DNA from: Theocolax elegans
Taxonomy: Eukaryota; Arthropoda; Insecta; Hymenoptera; Cerocephalidae
DNA: 64,000 bases
Assembly: GCA_026168455.1 (NCBI GenBank)
Contig: CM047426.1
Coordinates: 83,169,986-83,233,985, forward strand
Reading direction: 5' to 3'
Every line of letters starts with the position of its first letter. The stretch's first letter is position 1. Positions 47,240-60,180 of the stretch are shown piece after piece. A program made the position numbers and the translations under genes. Below the pieces are notes generated by a model. The model worked only from the letters and a program-made list of their open reading frames with translations, did not search any database and was not told where the DNA came from.

Positions 47240-49142
47240 CGCTTATAATCTATTAATTTCCGTGGTAAATGTTATTATATCTTTATAAAAATAATACAAT
47301 AAATATGTGGGAACGTGGATGGGATGGCAAATAAATCAAAGATTAAATTGACAATGAAATTTTAAAGGTAGGACGATGATTGGTTGAAACAAATTTATTC
47401 ATGAATTTCAACGAGCCATCGGATATAAGAAAGACAAATAAATAATAAATATGATGGAGCCCTGCAGAAAACTCTAATCCTGAAAATTATTGATATTGAA
47501 AAATCAAACGCAGGTAAGCGTGAAAAAATGTGAAAAAATGTTGACTAGTGAGAGTATATATTTGGCAAAGCTCCCCATTCTAGGCTCCCATGCGTATTTA
47601 CGATTCTTTTTAAAGATCGCCGAAAGTTCGAAACGGCAACTACCTCGCGTACAAATAGTAGGTAGGAACAATCCAGCAGCATATAACGTTAAAGCTGAAA
47701 TCCCGGAAGAGATGAATCTGCCTGGTTGAGCTCCAGCTAGGCTCAACACATAGATCGCGCTTATTGTGTTTGCATGATGCACAGTCATTTCTGCCGGGTG
47801 TAATATTAATGCCTCGCTTCCGACATTTCGACGGAGTTATTTCCTCGTGGCTGTACCAAAGCTCCGCACATCCTACGGATTATATACCTGTTCTGGTTGG
47901 CTAGTAGCAGGCCCTCTTCTTCTTCTTCTTCCTTTACGACTTCGTGTGGCTCCTTTAAATTTTCGTCGAGACAGTTGTTGGCTGTGTGAGTGTATCGGGA
48001 AAACGGATGTACGGACAAAGCGCTTCTACGTCCGAATGTCATGGCGATAAAATTTTTATCGATAGCTATCCTACCGTGTGTATATATATATATATATATG
48101 TGTGAGTGTATGTACGTGTGCGTGGACGCGCGCGCGAGTGTATTTGCTCATATTTTTGATCGAAAAGTTGAACATGCTGATTGTTGCATTTTTTTAGATT
48201 TATGTATGAAAATATAAGAATAATAAATTGGGTTCTTTTCATAAAAACTCAAATATACTCAAGTTAACTTATATCGGTTACGGTTCACCATTTCTCAATC
48301 ACGGTAGAAAAAAAAAACTGAATTTTTTCTCGACTTTCGCAGCGAGAATAAAATATAATATTCTATACCTCTATCTTGTCAGAATATCATTTTTTAATAA
48401 ATCATATTTCTATACCATTTTAGTGAAAACTGAAAATTCTATTTAAATTAATATTTTAGACAGACAATGATACAAACGAAAAATGATAAAATGTACGATT
48501 TTCACTATTTTTGCGTGCGTCAGTTTTTCATTTTATTAAAGTTCGTTTGTCCATCATAATGAATTTAAAATGTTTGATATACTGAATAACAATTTTTATT
48601 TATTTTGCATAAAATGCTAATTTTGTAGTTTGGAAAATTAAGGCTTATTAATTTTTTATACTACCGTTACACATTTTTCATGTATGACATAAATTAAAAC
48701 TTGTTTAATCCGTTTCTCACACATATATACACACACACACACGCACATATACACGCACCTACATACATATATATTCCTTATTATTGATATTCTGACTTGT
48801 ACGTCTCTTCTCTTGATAGTTGGTGCCTCCCCATCTGGCTTTTGAGCCACGGTTCGGTCGTATATCTTATTCAGTATATACCAACACAAAGAGGGTAAAT
48901 GCTTCGACGGACTAGTACAACTCAGCAAGCGATAACCGATGTCCAAGAAAGTCGCGTCTCGCATATATATAAGCTCTTTCGAAACATGTCGTATACCCAT
49001 CGTTCGCCTTTGAACCTCAATGTTATTAATTAATTCAAGCTATATACACGTATAGAGGAGAGAGGATCAAGAGACAGAGCGAAATAGTCGGTATACTCGG
49101 TAGGGGGTGTACATGCGAACGGTTTTGCGTGTATTGGTAAGC

Positions 49143-49176
<34 letters not shown>

Positions 49177-49330
49177 GAGAGGGGGAGTGGTGGAGGGAGG
49201 GAGGGAGCGAGAGAGAAAGATCAGCTGCAGGAGTTGGCTAAAGTACTCGGCTGGTTACTAGTACCACTGGCTACGGCACTCGACGCTTAACTTAAGACGA
49301 AGTTGACGTCGTTAACGGGTGGCGGGACTT
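47240..49330. other. Noncoding: spacer and two islands
   Basis: Positions 47240-47500 are AT-rich. The island at 47510-48160 has overlapping frames (67-94 codons) on both strands with no recognised domain, a GAA/TTC triplet stretch near 47908-47932 and a TA run at about 48080-48100. Positions 48180-48700 are AT-rich. Positions 48710-49330 contain CA repeats and a GA repeat in a GC-richer context. Confidence 0.5.
49144..49173. repeat. (GA)n microsatellite
   Basis: About 15 uninterrupted GA units, continuing as a purine-rich tract to about 49220. Confidence 0.9.
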
Positions 49331-52300
49331 GCCCAATCATCAATTAAAATTGTTACTGCTTTCTACAGGTTTACAGTTAGCTCGTCGCGTAATGGCTTGC
49401 GTGAACCTTCTTGCTCCCGACAACTTTTACTTTTTTTTATACTTCAGTTTGTTACTCTGCAGATTCTTGCCTTCTCTCTTTCTAGTCTTATTTTCATTTT
49501 AAATCGATGCATGATTTTTGTATACCTTCGTCTATTATCAGGCTTCAGTCAGCGGCATTTTAAATATACGAATAAAAAAGTGAACGTGAAGAAACTTTAA
49601 CGGAATCTAATTAAAAGTACGATAAGATATTTTCAACTGCACTACATGAAAGTAAGTACAGAATAATGTATTTTTTTTTGTTTTTAATTATACACGTGAA
49701 TTTTGAAGTATTTGGATTTTACAAACTCAGTTCTTTCCTGAAATTAAAAGATTTTACTTACTTTAAATTGAGATCTTTTCGATTTATGTGTATGTATATA
49801 AAAGAGTTGCGTATTGCATAACTTTCGTGCAAATTTTAAAAATAATCAAATGGTAATGTACATATTTGAGCTTTAAAACTTGGGAACTAAAATCAACATG
49901 GGAGTCAAAAAGCTCTTAACTTGCGAAGCATTCGATCAAATAAAATCCCAGGTTTAAAGTAATTCTACTTTGGTGAGTTATTACATTTCAAAATTATTAG
50001 TTTTGAATTGTACTAAACTTATACTCGCAGTATGGATAAAAAATTTCCCGAGTGACGCAATATGTCAACAAAGACCTTTCTCGAAACGTTGGTCTATGTT
50101 TAACTTTATGGTTACTATTTATTTGCTTTTATTTTTTTATTGATTCTTCTATTTATATTTATAAGACAATATAGTTTCATTAATTCTATTCACATTTGCA
50201 TTTTATTAATATTCTTTATTTATAAATATTTATTAAAAACATATTGAATTTTAATCAAATGGAATCAATTATTACAAAAAATATATTTAATTTTAAATTC
50301 AAATTTTATATTAGAGAAAATTAAATTTTGGAATAATTACCTGTACAATTAAAATGCTGATTTATAGTAAGTACTTTAATTTTTATGGATTCATGTACGG
50401 AAGTATATAATGTCTAGAGATGGAAAACTATAATAAGTAACGTAAATCAAATAAATAAAAGAGTATATAGGTAAGTTGATACTTTATAAAGTTGTTTAAA
50501 GTGTATTTTTATTATAAACATTAAAAAAATGTTTAAACAGTTGATTGCTTGATTGTAAAATATATTTAATAAAACAAATTTAATACATGGACAATTTTTC
50601 TATATGTATCATCACAGTTTGTAATGAAAGACGATTTCATTTAAAACCATGCCTAAATCTCAATATACCAAAGCATGTATATACTTTATTTAAATGTTTT
50701 CAATCGTAAGTTTACATTTAATATCTATAGAAAATTTAGATATTCTATATAAAGAAAATGTTCTACTACAAACGTAATTTGAAATGTTTAAATAAAGAAG
50801 AAGTATTTTAAAATTACTTAGCAGCTTTCTCGTACTCTGAACGAATTCTTTTTTTTTGCCAATTTTAATCGGTACCGCATGTCATTTACATAACCGCGAA
50901 ATAATTTCTGCGCTCTTTTCGCGGATTTTCTTAAACTGTAATGTACAAGCCGTTTTCCAGTATTCCCCGACAGAAAAAGCCGAGAGAACACGCTGTTAAT
51001 GCACTTTGGGGCTGAGCTTCCTTGCGGTATATAGCGCGAAATAAAATGTAAAAAATGCCCCGCGGTAGGAAAAGAATTTCACGGTATGCCGCGCGCGCAA
51101 CTCTCGCGCGAATGTAAGATGCGCCGCAAGGTTATGTACTACACTTGCCACAGAAATAAGAAGAAAAAAGTATAAGGTAGGGGACAGAAGAAGCAGTGCT
51201 GTCAGTTTTTTGTCTTTCTGTTTTCCTTTTTTTTTTAGAAGCGCAACCTCGGCTTCCGGAACGTTGCTTTCCGTGTTTACGTAATGCAAATAAGTAGCTG
51301 CGTTTCGGAAGGATGCAGTAGGAAAGAAACGTCCCGATTCCGTAAGAGGGTAGATACTCACGACTCGTACTTTTACTGGATGTGAGGGGAGCTTTTGTTT
51401 TAAGGCTTGGCATAGTTGTTACGGATGAAAAATTTTTCACGATATTTTAAACGATCTATTTGGCTTTCTATTTTAGTTACTGCACTGCTGTTTTCCAATA
51501 CTTTTCGTAAAAATATATATTTCTGTACCTGTTATTTAATTTTCAACACTTCTATTTCCAGAGTTTAATATTTGTTACAATAATTTTGTTGTTGCGTATA
51601 ATTTACAGTAACTTAAATAATTATTTGAAATGAAAACAGAGTTTACAATGTTGTGGAACTTTAAGGATAAAGAAAATAAAACGGTAAATAATGCTATACT
51701 TTACTTCGTTAAATTTTTTAGCCTTAGTACTTTACATTGTTTTGAAGTTTAAATTTACATTATAATACTTTAAATATTTTGTTTTGAAGCTTAAAATATA
51801 TACGGATTTTAATATTATTATTATGAATATTTGAGTTCATTTTGAAAATGAGAAACGCTGTATTATAAGTGATGTATATCATTCGATATATCATTTAATG
51901 GTTACTTCCTGATGTCTAACGTGTAAATGTATTAATATACAAAATAAAAATATTTTATATAATTGATTCATAATACCGTGCACGAATTTATTAAAAAAAA
52001 AGGAATTTGACAAAAATCTTGTGCAAATTTCCGCGGTAAACAATGGAATAAAAAATTTACATAAAATTTCGCTCAATTTTCGAAGTAAATGCATACTATC
52101 TTGCGAAAAGTGCACAAGGGCACACCAACATTATTTGAGTGGAATCATCAAGAGATGCATATACACGCATGTATAGAGAGATAAGTGCGTGTGTATAACA
52201 CATACAGAGGGTAATATATATCTACATTTCACAGGCGCACCGCAAGCTCCAGACTGGAATATGCATAGCTTCTCATTTTGCCGAGGAATTACGTTTGCTT

Positions 52301-52890
52301 GCTGGTGCAGCTGCACCTTTCGCTCGGTCGGCGCTTCACTTCTTTTTTGACTCTTCGTGCTTTTTAACTTCTCTACGCCTGGGCTACCTTGCACCCGAAA
52401 GTTGTTCCACGCTTTTTCATTTGAATTATGGAAATCGCTGGGAAAGAATTAAGTTTCATGATTTAAGGAATGGATTGCTAGAGAAAGAGAAGGAAGAGTC
52501 CTCTTTTTAAAGAGAAAACACCCATTATTTCTTTTCATCTACAACCATAATTCCTTCGCACGTGTGCCTTTTAGTAATATTTTCACGTTGTACGAATTCT
52601 TTAGCTTCTAGAGAATGTAAATGATTATAGGTTGGTAAATAGTAGCATTTTAAGAGAAATTATATTAATATACGTATTATTAAAGAAATACTTAACTTTA
52701 AATTAAATGTCATATGAACTTCGAACATTATTGATCAAGAAATCTACCTTAAAGTTAGAGCAAAATATTTTGGAGTTGAAAATTCAACATTAAAAAGTAA
52801 GTAGAAAAATTAATCTTAATTTTGTAGTAATTTTTAATTATCTGATAAATTTTTAATATTAGGAATGATAAAAAGTCATTTGAGGAAAGA
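49331..52890. other. Noncoding AT-rich spacer with two islands
   Basis: Low-GC DNA dominates. The island at 50860-51420 is CpG-containing (GCGCGCG near 51091) and the island at 52080-52530 is mixed. A possible hairpin pairs CTTTAAAACTTGGGA (about 49872) with TCCCAGGTTTAAAG (about 49947). Frames of 71-121 codons in the islands lack domains and overlap on opposite strands. Confidence 0.5.
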
Positions 52891-52897
52891 GTACAGA

Positions 52898-53555
52898 AAG
52901 CACACTATTGAAGTTATAAGAAGAGTACTTGGACTTCGAAAGGAATTATTTTAAATCTGTGGATTATAATTTTCTAGTCGAAATAAAAAGACCCGTATCT
53001 CAGAACTTTTTCTAATAGGCCTTTCGAATAAATATATTCGACTTTTTCGAAAAAATCTATGGAAAAGAGGCCTAATGAAAATAGAAATAACTCGAGTTCT
53101 AATAATGTTTAATCTCCAAATATATGAATGAAGAGAAAGCTCAAATAAAATGATTTCACAATAACTTTGGTTTATTAATGTGGATATATTTGAATAAATG
53201 TTAAAAAAATTAATTGAAACATTTTATTGAAAATTAATGTAAATTTGTAACGATTTTTCAATTAAACGTAAGTTTTGAGTCAAGCTTTGAATTTAAACTG
53301 TTCGAACAAACCAAATTTTAACAGCAATTAATATCAACTTTCTTCTTGTTTTTGTGTAATAGTTGTAGATACAGGGAAAGGTCATTTTTTAGAACAGATC
53401 TTATATTTTTTTACCCTCAGGCCCTTTAGACAAAATCTTGAGACACAGGTACGTTTATTTTAACCAAAGAAGTATATTCCACAGTTTCAAACAAATTCTT
53501 TTCTTGGAGTTCAAGTACTCTCCTTGTTAGTGCACTAATTTTAGTTTCAATATTG
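52898..53555. mobile_element. Diverged inverted repeat, probable old MITE
   Basis: The block at about 52898-53022, containing GAGTACTTGGACTTC and later GTATCTCAGAAC, matches in inverse the block at about 53417-53555 (GAGTACTTGAACTCC and GTGTCTCAAGAT when reversed). Roughly 70% of positions match over 120-140 bases, and the interior of about 390 bases is AT-rich and noncoding. I infer an old foldback DNA element; ends are not sharp. Confidence 0.5.
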
Positions 53556-54946
53556 TCTATATAAGCAACATGAGCTAAGACACTAACGATAATTAGCTTA
53601 TAATTAAAAGAAGATTATAGAACTAACGTAAAATGAAGCTCTAGCAAGAGAAAATTGTTCTAAAACTCGTCTTTTTACAAATGTATAGATATATTGCTTC
53701 ACGGAGTATTTTCCTACATTTATGTAATTAAATATACGTACTCACAAGTAATGTATTTACATAATACTTGTCTTTGAAATATTGCTTCGTGTCTTATAGT
53801 ACATTCTATAAATATGTACATTAACAAATTTATTTCTTATAATCCGTTACGAGTAAAAGATAGAACCTAATACAAATTAACGCACAATATTTATTTATTT
53901 GAAAAAATGAATAAAGAAGTAAAATTCTTTAGGGTTGAAGGTAACAAATTACTCGGATATAATAAGCCACTATAAGTTTGGAGTAAAGTTATAAGAGGAC
54001 ACAAATAATGTCACTAATAATAAGCATTACCCCGTCTAATCCCTTCTCTCCCATTTCCATTTAAGGTGACAAGTTGAATACTGGACATTTATATTGTGTA
54101 CAACGGCAAGCGAGAAAGTTTCCTTCGTCCAAGAGTGAGAAAAGGAAGGGGCCCAAGATAAAGTGTAAAAGAGGGAGAGAGGGAAAGAAAAGCGCCGAAA
54201 TTTGTCGTCATTTTTCTTTACCGTTCTTTTGCGGGTATACTTCGCGAGCTCTGAGCACTTTCTGATTGCAAATTTGGACGGTGGCGTTGCAGACGGGCAA
54301 TTTCGGCGCTTCGTGCGCCCACAACGTCGTAATTGAATGGCTTCGCTAGCCACCTGCTGTCTGAGCCTTTATCGTCGCTCCATACCATCTTGCCCTCTCT
54401 TTCTCTTTTTCGACCCTCCCTTCACCTCCCCCCCCCCTCTCACTCTCTCCCTCTCGCTCTCTTGGTAGCATTCATTCTATATACACTCTCTTTTTTACGA
54501 TTCAACGTCTCTCGCTTTTTCTCGCTTTTCCTTCTTTAGCTTTTGTCTGTTTTTTTTCTTCTTTATTTCCCCTTTTTTATACTGAAGGGGTAAGTTTTAC
54601 GGAATCGCTTTTGTCCTCAAGTTAAAGTTTTGGTTGCACGTTTGAAAAACGTTGCCTTCTCTATGTTAAGCGATAATTTATGTAAATAAACTCTCTAGAT
54701 TCTTTTCTCCGTTTCTTCGTGCGGACGATTCATTTGTTTCGTGGTTGATTTTACATTTTGGGTATAGAATAAATTAACCTAATTTAAAATATGTATTTAG
54801 AATATCTTCTAAAGTAAAAAATTTCTATTTAGTCAGTATCGATCCAATATTGACCGTCCTGATGGTTGTTTGTTAATTTTTCGTTTATTGGATAGGTTGA
54901 ACAAGCATAAATAAATTCAATCATAATTTGTGCATAAGTGTGGTTT
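53556..54946. other. Noncoding: spacer and pyrimidine-rich island
   Basis: Positions 53556-54030 are AT-rich. Positions 54030-54560 form an island with purine-rich (54120-54195) and pyrimidine-rich (54395-54465) tracts; the 105-codon minus-strand frame there has no domain. Positions 54560-54946 are AT-rich up to the edge of the large inverted repeat. Confidence 0.5.
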
Positions 54947-55516
54947 ATTAATTAATATTTTTATCGGTCTTACAGTCAATTATATGGGCAATCAGATTGC
55001 CCCTACTTATAATCACCCCCGAAGAATCTATAAAAATAAAAATAAAAAATATAAAATATAAAAAATAAAAACACTAACTAAACATAAAAACAAATTATTA
55101 ATAAAGCAATCTGACTGCCCCCCTGCACCAAAAATCTACTAACCCCAAATATGATGTCCGACGTTTCGAGCTCGCTGCTGCTCCTCATCAGGGACTGAAA
55201 TGAAAATCTATTCCACACGATATTTAAACCCTCAAAAAAGCCTCCCCACTCCAAGGACCCACCCTAAATAAATTCACACCAATAAACTAAGCTAAACTAA
55301 GTCGGACATCATATTTGGGGTTAGTAGATTTTTGGTGCAGGGGGGCAGTCAGATTGCTTTATTAATAATTTGTTTTTATGTTTAGTTAGTGTTTTTATTT
55401 TTTATATTTTATATTTTTTATTTTTATTTTTATAAATTCTTCGGGGGTGATTATAAGTAGGGGCAATCTGATTGCCCATATAATTGACTGTAAGACCGAT
55501 AAAAATATTAATTAAT
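54947..55516. mobile_element. Near-perfect 215 bp inverted repeat, PLE/retrozyme-like
   Basis: The left arm (54947-55161) and right arm (55301-55516) are almost exact inverted copies; the loop is 139 bases. The outer ends are ATTAATTAATATTTTT and its complement. Each arm holds an internal palindrome, GGGCAATCAGATTGCCC, and T/A-rich units. The loop starts with a hammerhead-like core on the minus strand, and the arms begin exactly at its GTC. Near-identity implies recent origin or selection for pairing. Inverted repeats carrying hammerheads fit terminal-repeat remnants of Penelope-like elements; no RT is present here. Confidence 0.85.
55155..55194 (-). ncRNA. Hammerhead ribozyme-like motif
   Basis: On the minus strand, in order: GTCC (stem I), CTGATGA (invariant core), one extra G, GAGC-loop-GCTC (stem II, 4 bp), GAAA (core), AC/GT (a minimal stem III with no loop), C of the GTC cleavage triplet, then GGAC pairing with GTCC to close stem I. 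All invariant core bases are present. A two-base-pair stem III is typical of Penelope-like element hammerheads, which are thought to act as dimers. The extra G at the base of stem II weakens the fold. Activity is untested. Confidence 0.6.
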
Positions 55517-58190
55517 TTAGTTGTACTACAGTCGACATAAGTAATATTTTATTAAGTGTGGTTTGTTTTTTTATTGGTCTTGGGGAAAAGCGAATTGTTA
55601 TAAAAAAAAACCCCAAAGAAAGATACAAATATTTAAATATAGAGAAATAAAATAAATAAAAATTAAGTATATAAAAAAGAAAGTATGTGTATAGTGTTTA
55701 CTGTACTGTAAGTGTTTGTGGGTGTGTAAACCTTCATTGTTATTAAAACGCGTGTAAGATATTTTAAAAAAAGATCCGGATCGTATTTTATATCTATCGA
55801 AAAGTCAATGAAGTCTTGATTGTATTATTTTATTGATCGAAGAATCATAGCGATTGTAATCGTATTGATAATGCACGTGTAAATTATTTCGTTTATCCCT
55901 TAGAAACATTACGTAATGCAAGATGCACTATATATCCAACACGAATTCGGTGTATTACTAAAAGTTTACGGTCAACTGACCCGGGCGACTAGTGTTAGTT
56001 TGGATAATGTACGGTCGACAATCTGTTTTTTGGTAACTATACAAATCAACTTCTCTCTTTTATCTTTCATATTAATTTAGCAGAATAAAACAATATTATT
56101 ACTTGGTTGTTTATTTTCTTCGTAAAAGTCTAAAAAACCTATATACATTCCTATGGCGACGCATTTAAGCAAATGAATTCACTTAAGTATGCGACAGCCG
56201 AGGCTCACATTTACACCTAATATACGACTACTTCGAGATTGTGGCAAGGCCCAATCGCATCATTTCTGTCTGATACGTGAAATGTCGTTGGCGTCTATTA
56301 TATTCGGGTGATATGCGCATGGCAGACAAAGCGGCTCACAACGAGAATCGCTCGAGAATCAGGGGAGTAGATTGAAAAAGTAAGGCGTTGCGCCACTCGG
56401 AAAATTCTATATTCGGTGCGTATGTATGTATATTCACGTATATTATGCGGGACGTGTACCTCGTTCTCGATAAGTGGAAACGGAGGAGGTGGAAAAAATT
56501 CTTACGAATCTAATAAGGATGCAGTATGTACCCTAGGTAAAATGCGCAGATATCGGGTGACTGGCTAAGCCGATTGCTACACGAAAATTACTTTCCTAGT
56601 TTTCGAAAAATGAGGTTTGTACGATTGACTAGTATTAGACGTTATTGAAAAGTCAATTGTTTTCAATTTTTATATTAAACTATTGTTTTATACAATATAC
56701 GGTTTATTAACTGTAATATTCATCGTAAAATTCAAATGGAACTGACGCAAGTATAATACTAATATATTTTCCGTATTTAATAACAAATATTCGTCGGGTA
56801 ATGTATAAAGAAAACCGATAAAATATTAATAATTCCCGTAGTTTTCCAGTAACGTGCAAACTCGAGTCACATCCAAAACGAATATTATAAGGGAACGAAA
56901 AGAGACGCACGTAGAGTTGGTCGGTCGGTCCCTTTTATATATATATATATATATAAGTTTAGCGGCACGAGCCTTGATTACGCTCACTTTATTGGCAGTA
57001 AAGCCGGCGAATTCGCGGCTTATTCCCGTGAAATATACAAGCCGAACGTGAGCGCTGCTCGAAAAATCGCGAGCACGTCGTCGTCGTCGAGCACGTGACA
57101 ATCCTGGCCAAGCCGCACGCTTCACGAAATTTTTCGGACGTATACGAATGGATCATCTGTGTTTTATGATGTCGACGACAGGTCAGGGAGTGAGAGAAAT
57201 AGAGAGAGGAAGAGAGTGAGAGAAAGAGAGGGTACGAGAGAGGGAGAGGTAGAAAGAGAGACAGAGAGAATACGCGTGCCTTTGTGTTCTCACTGCGGGT
57301 ATAACCTAGGTTAGCAGAAAAAGCCATTATATGAGTATTGTAAAGAATTTTTTTGGATTTTTTTTTCACGACACTCGGGAATGTACGTTTCGACTTATGA
57401 GAATACCTATATTTTAGTTTATGTGTGTAATTTTTATGGAAGGTATAATTCATTTCGAAGGAAAAAACTTAATTACATAGAGTAATTATTTTTTTTAACG
57501 AATTTAGGTGTTTATATTCACTCCATTTTTTGCAAATAATATCGTTGTATACGGGTGGAATATTAATTTAATGTATAAATGTGCAATAAAATTCTACTTG
57601 ATGTACTGTAAATTGTCTTAAAAAGGTTTTAAATTAAAAAAATAAAAATGTGTACTTTCTCTCTTGTACCAGAAATGGTGTGTCATAACACGTTTTAGGT
57701 ACTGTCTCCTGCTAAATGAACCAAACTACTAAATGCACGTGGCTATGAAGCCTCTTGAAAATTTAACTGAACTAAGGCTACACTTTAATTTACGTGTGTG
57801 AAAAGTTTCATCGAAATCTGTTTGTCAATGATTTTTATAGCGTAAATACTAAGCGATCTTTCCTATAAGACTTCCTGTTCAATTTCATGGTAAATTTTGA
57901 ATTTAATTATCAACTCTGAAGCTTTGTAGCCCCCCAAAAATTAAACTCAAGAGTTTTTACACTGTAACTTAATAATACGGAAATTTGTGTCGATATATCT
58001 GTTTGTAAATTCTATTATGGGTGAAACTTGTTTAAAACTATAGTTACTTTTTAGTATCCTTTGAATTTAGTATTAATTGTTGCATATTAAATATAATAAT
58101 TTTTTGTACAATATTTAAAACCAAGATCATTCAATATTGTTGAAAAACTAAAAATATACAGCTGGAATATACGAAAATAATTCAATTAGA
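55517..58190. other. Noncoding: spacer with two islands and a possible MITE remnant
   Basis: Positions 55517-56120 are AT-rich. Mixed islands lie at 56120-56600 and 56850-57330, the second with a TA run (56936-56956), a GTCGTCGTC triplet and a GA tract (57190-57270). Positions 57660-58060 contain paired segments (GTTTCATCGAAATCTGTTTG and a diverged inverse near 57990) that may be an old inverted-repeat element. No gene is supported. Confidence 0.45.
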
Positions 58191-60180
58191 AGGGTTGGAA
58201 AAATCCCTTTCCCCGGCATTTTGTCGAGCTGCCGATAAACGGACGTAATAACGTCGTGTTAAGGTGGCCGCACCGCAGCACCGGCAGTCTGACTTTCGTT
58301 GCCGGCCCCTCTCCACACGAACGTGATTTTTAACGGAAAATGGCGCGACCAGCGCATCACATCCTACGAAACGTGTGTATATATATCATGCTCGAAAAAA
58401 AAAATTCGAACTCTTATAAGTGTAACGATAAATCAAGATTTTCTCGTGTTCTAGATCAAATTTTAGTCGTTAAAGCAAGTCAAAATTGAAAATATACTCT
58501 AGTATTATTGGTTGACTTTGCCGAAATCTATATTTATTAAAATAATTATTTAAATTCGTATTTTTCGTTAATCCATAAATTGTATTAAACGTTAATTTAA
58601 ATTTTACATCAACATTGTAACAAAGTTTCCCATTTAAATAATCGCCTGCCCGGACTACATTTACATTTGAAACAAATATACGCGATAATGAAATTTAAAT
58701 TTAATGCACACTCAGAATGAGGAATATAGGTGATGAATAGTTATTTTTTTGTTTTTTAAATTATCTATTTTAAAATCACAGAGAATAATAAAATTTGCAT
58801 ATAAACTATCAGAATGCATAACCGACCCTCAGATATTCACTTACAGCGAAAATGAATTGGTGGATAATAAAATAAAAAAAAAATATTAAATAAAATCTCT
58901 GGATATACTTGACTGTCATCTTTTTCCTCTCGCTTCCGGAAAACTAAACCTCCGACAAGACTTTTTTTGCTCCTCGTAAAACACATCAGCATCAGAAAAG
59001 CGAGCCATCGTACTCGGTTCCTCACCTTTCTTTTTTCTGAGCACTAATACGTTAGAGGGATCACCGGACTCTTTCAGCATTTCATCGCTCGATCCATTAA
59101 GCGGATGTTAACATATAGGCCCTTCGCTGGGTGTATGTACTTGCAGAGGGTAGCCCGACCGGAAAAAAGAAAGAAATGGAGAAGGGATCAGAGGAGAATC
59201 CATGGTGAACAAGTGGGATGACACCCTCGGTTGTTGAAGCTATTGCCCATGTTAGTATGGCTCGGATATTTCATTCGCGTTTACTTTTATACATCGAAAG
59301 GTACACAAAAAATTTACTTACCTAAGTTTAAAATGTTACTCTTTAATACAGGATGAGTTAAGAATTAATATATAATTATATTAAAAATATAATTATTCAG
59401 TATATTAGTACATCAATAAGTTTCACAGTGAATTATTAGTTTAACTTACTGAATAATTACATGATAATAAAATAAGAAAAACGAAAAATTTGTGTCCAAC
59501 TTTCTTTTTTAAAAAACATTTTTATTTATTCAAGACTTATCGGTGATCATGAATATTTGCGTACAATAAAAAGTACTTTTTAACCATAATAATTGATGAA
59601 TTAATAAAGGGATTAAATTTCGTTTCCTCTATTCTTTGTAGATTAAACCTTAGAGAGTAATAGATTTATTTAGTAAATTAATTTATGGTAAATCTTTAAG
59701 TGCTTTATGCTAAGTATCTTTAAAAATTCTTATGTACCCTACTTATCTTCAACAACGGTAATTCTAAAATATATATTCAACGTCAAAAAAACTAACAAGG
59801 AAACTAAGTTCCGAAAACGGCTCTTTAATAAAGCTTAAGGAATCTTTTTTTTTACTTCAAAACATAAGTTTTATAAACCAGTAACAACGTTATCAATATA
59901 GTAATCGTTACAAGATTAAATAAATTCAATATCATTGTACTCTCGATTAAAAAAATATTATTCATGTTTAGATTTATTATTCAATAAGTTACGTGAAATT
60001 GAAAATAAATGGGCACAGATAGTTTTGAATATATGCAATCTTGGTAATACATCTTGTAATACCATTGCTTATAGACATAAATCGTAAAATTGTGCGCTCT
60101 GTAATCATCGAAAAGCGTAATTGAGTTTGGACATCAATACGAGGGAAGTTAGTCCGTGAGTTAAGACCATCAAAAGGACA
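58191..60180. other. Noncoding: compact CpG-rich block, spacer, island
   Basis: Positions 58191-58380 are a short, sharply bounded CpG-rich block containing TAATAACGTCG and CGATAAACGG. Positions 58380-58810 are AT-rich. Positions 58820-59280 are a mixed island. Positions 59280-60180 are AT-rich. None shows coding or RNA features. Confidence 0.45.

Noticed and set aside
49872..49960. 14-15 bp imperfect hairpin with a loop of about 60 bases
   Set aside because: Pairing is short and AT-rich, does not resemble a miRNA precursor and could be chance.
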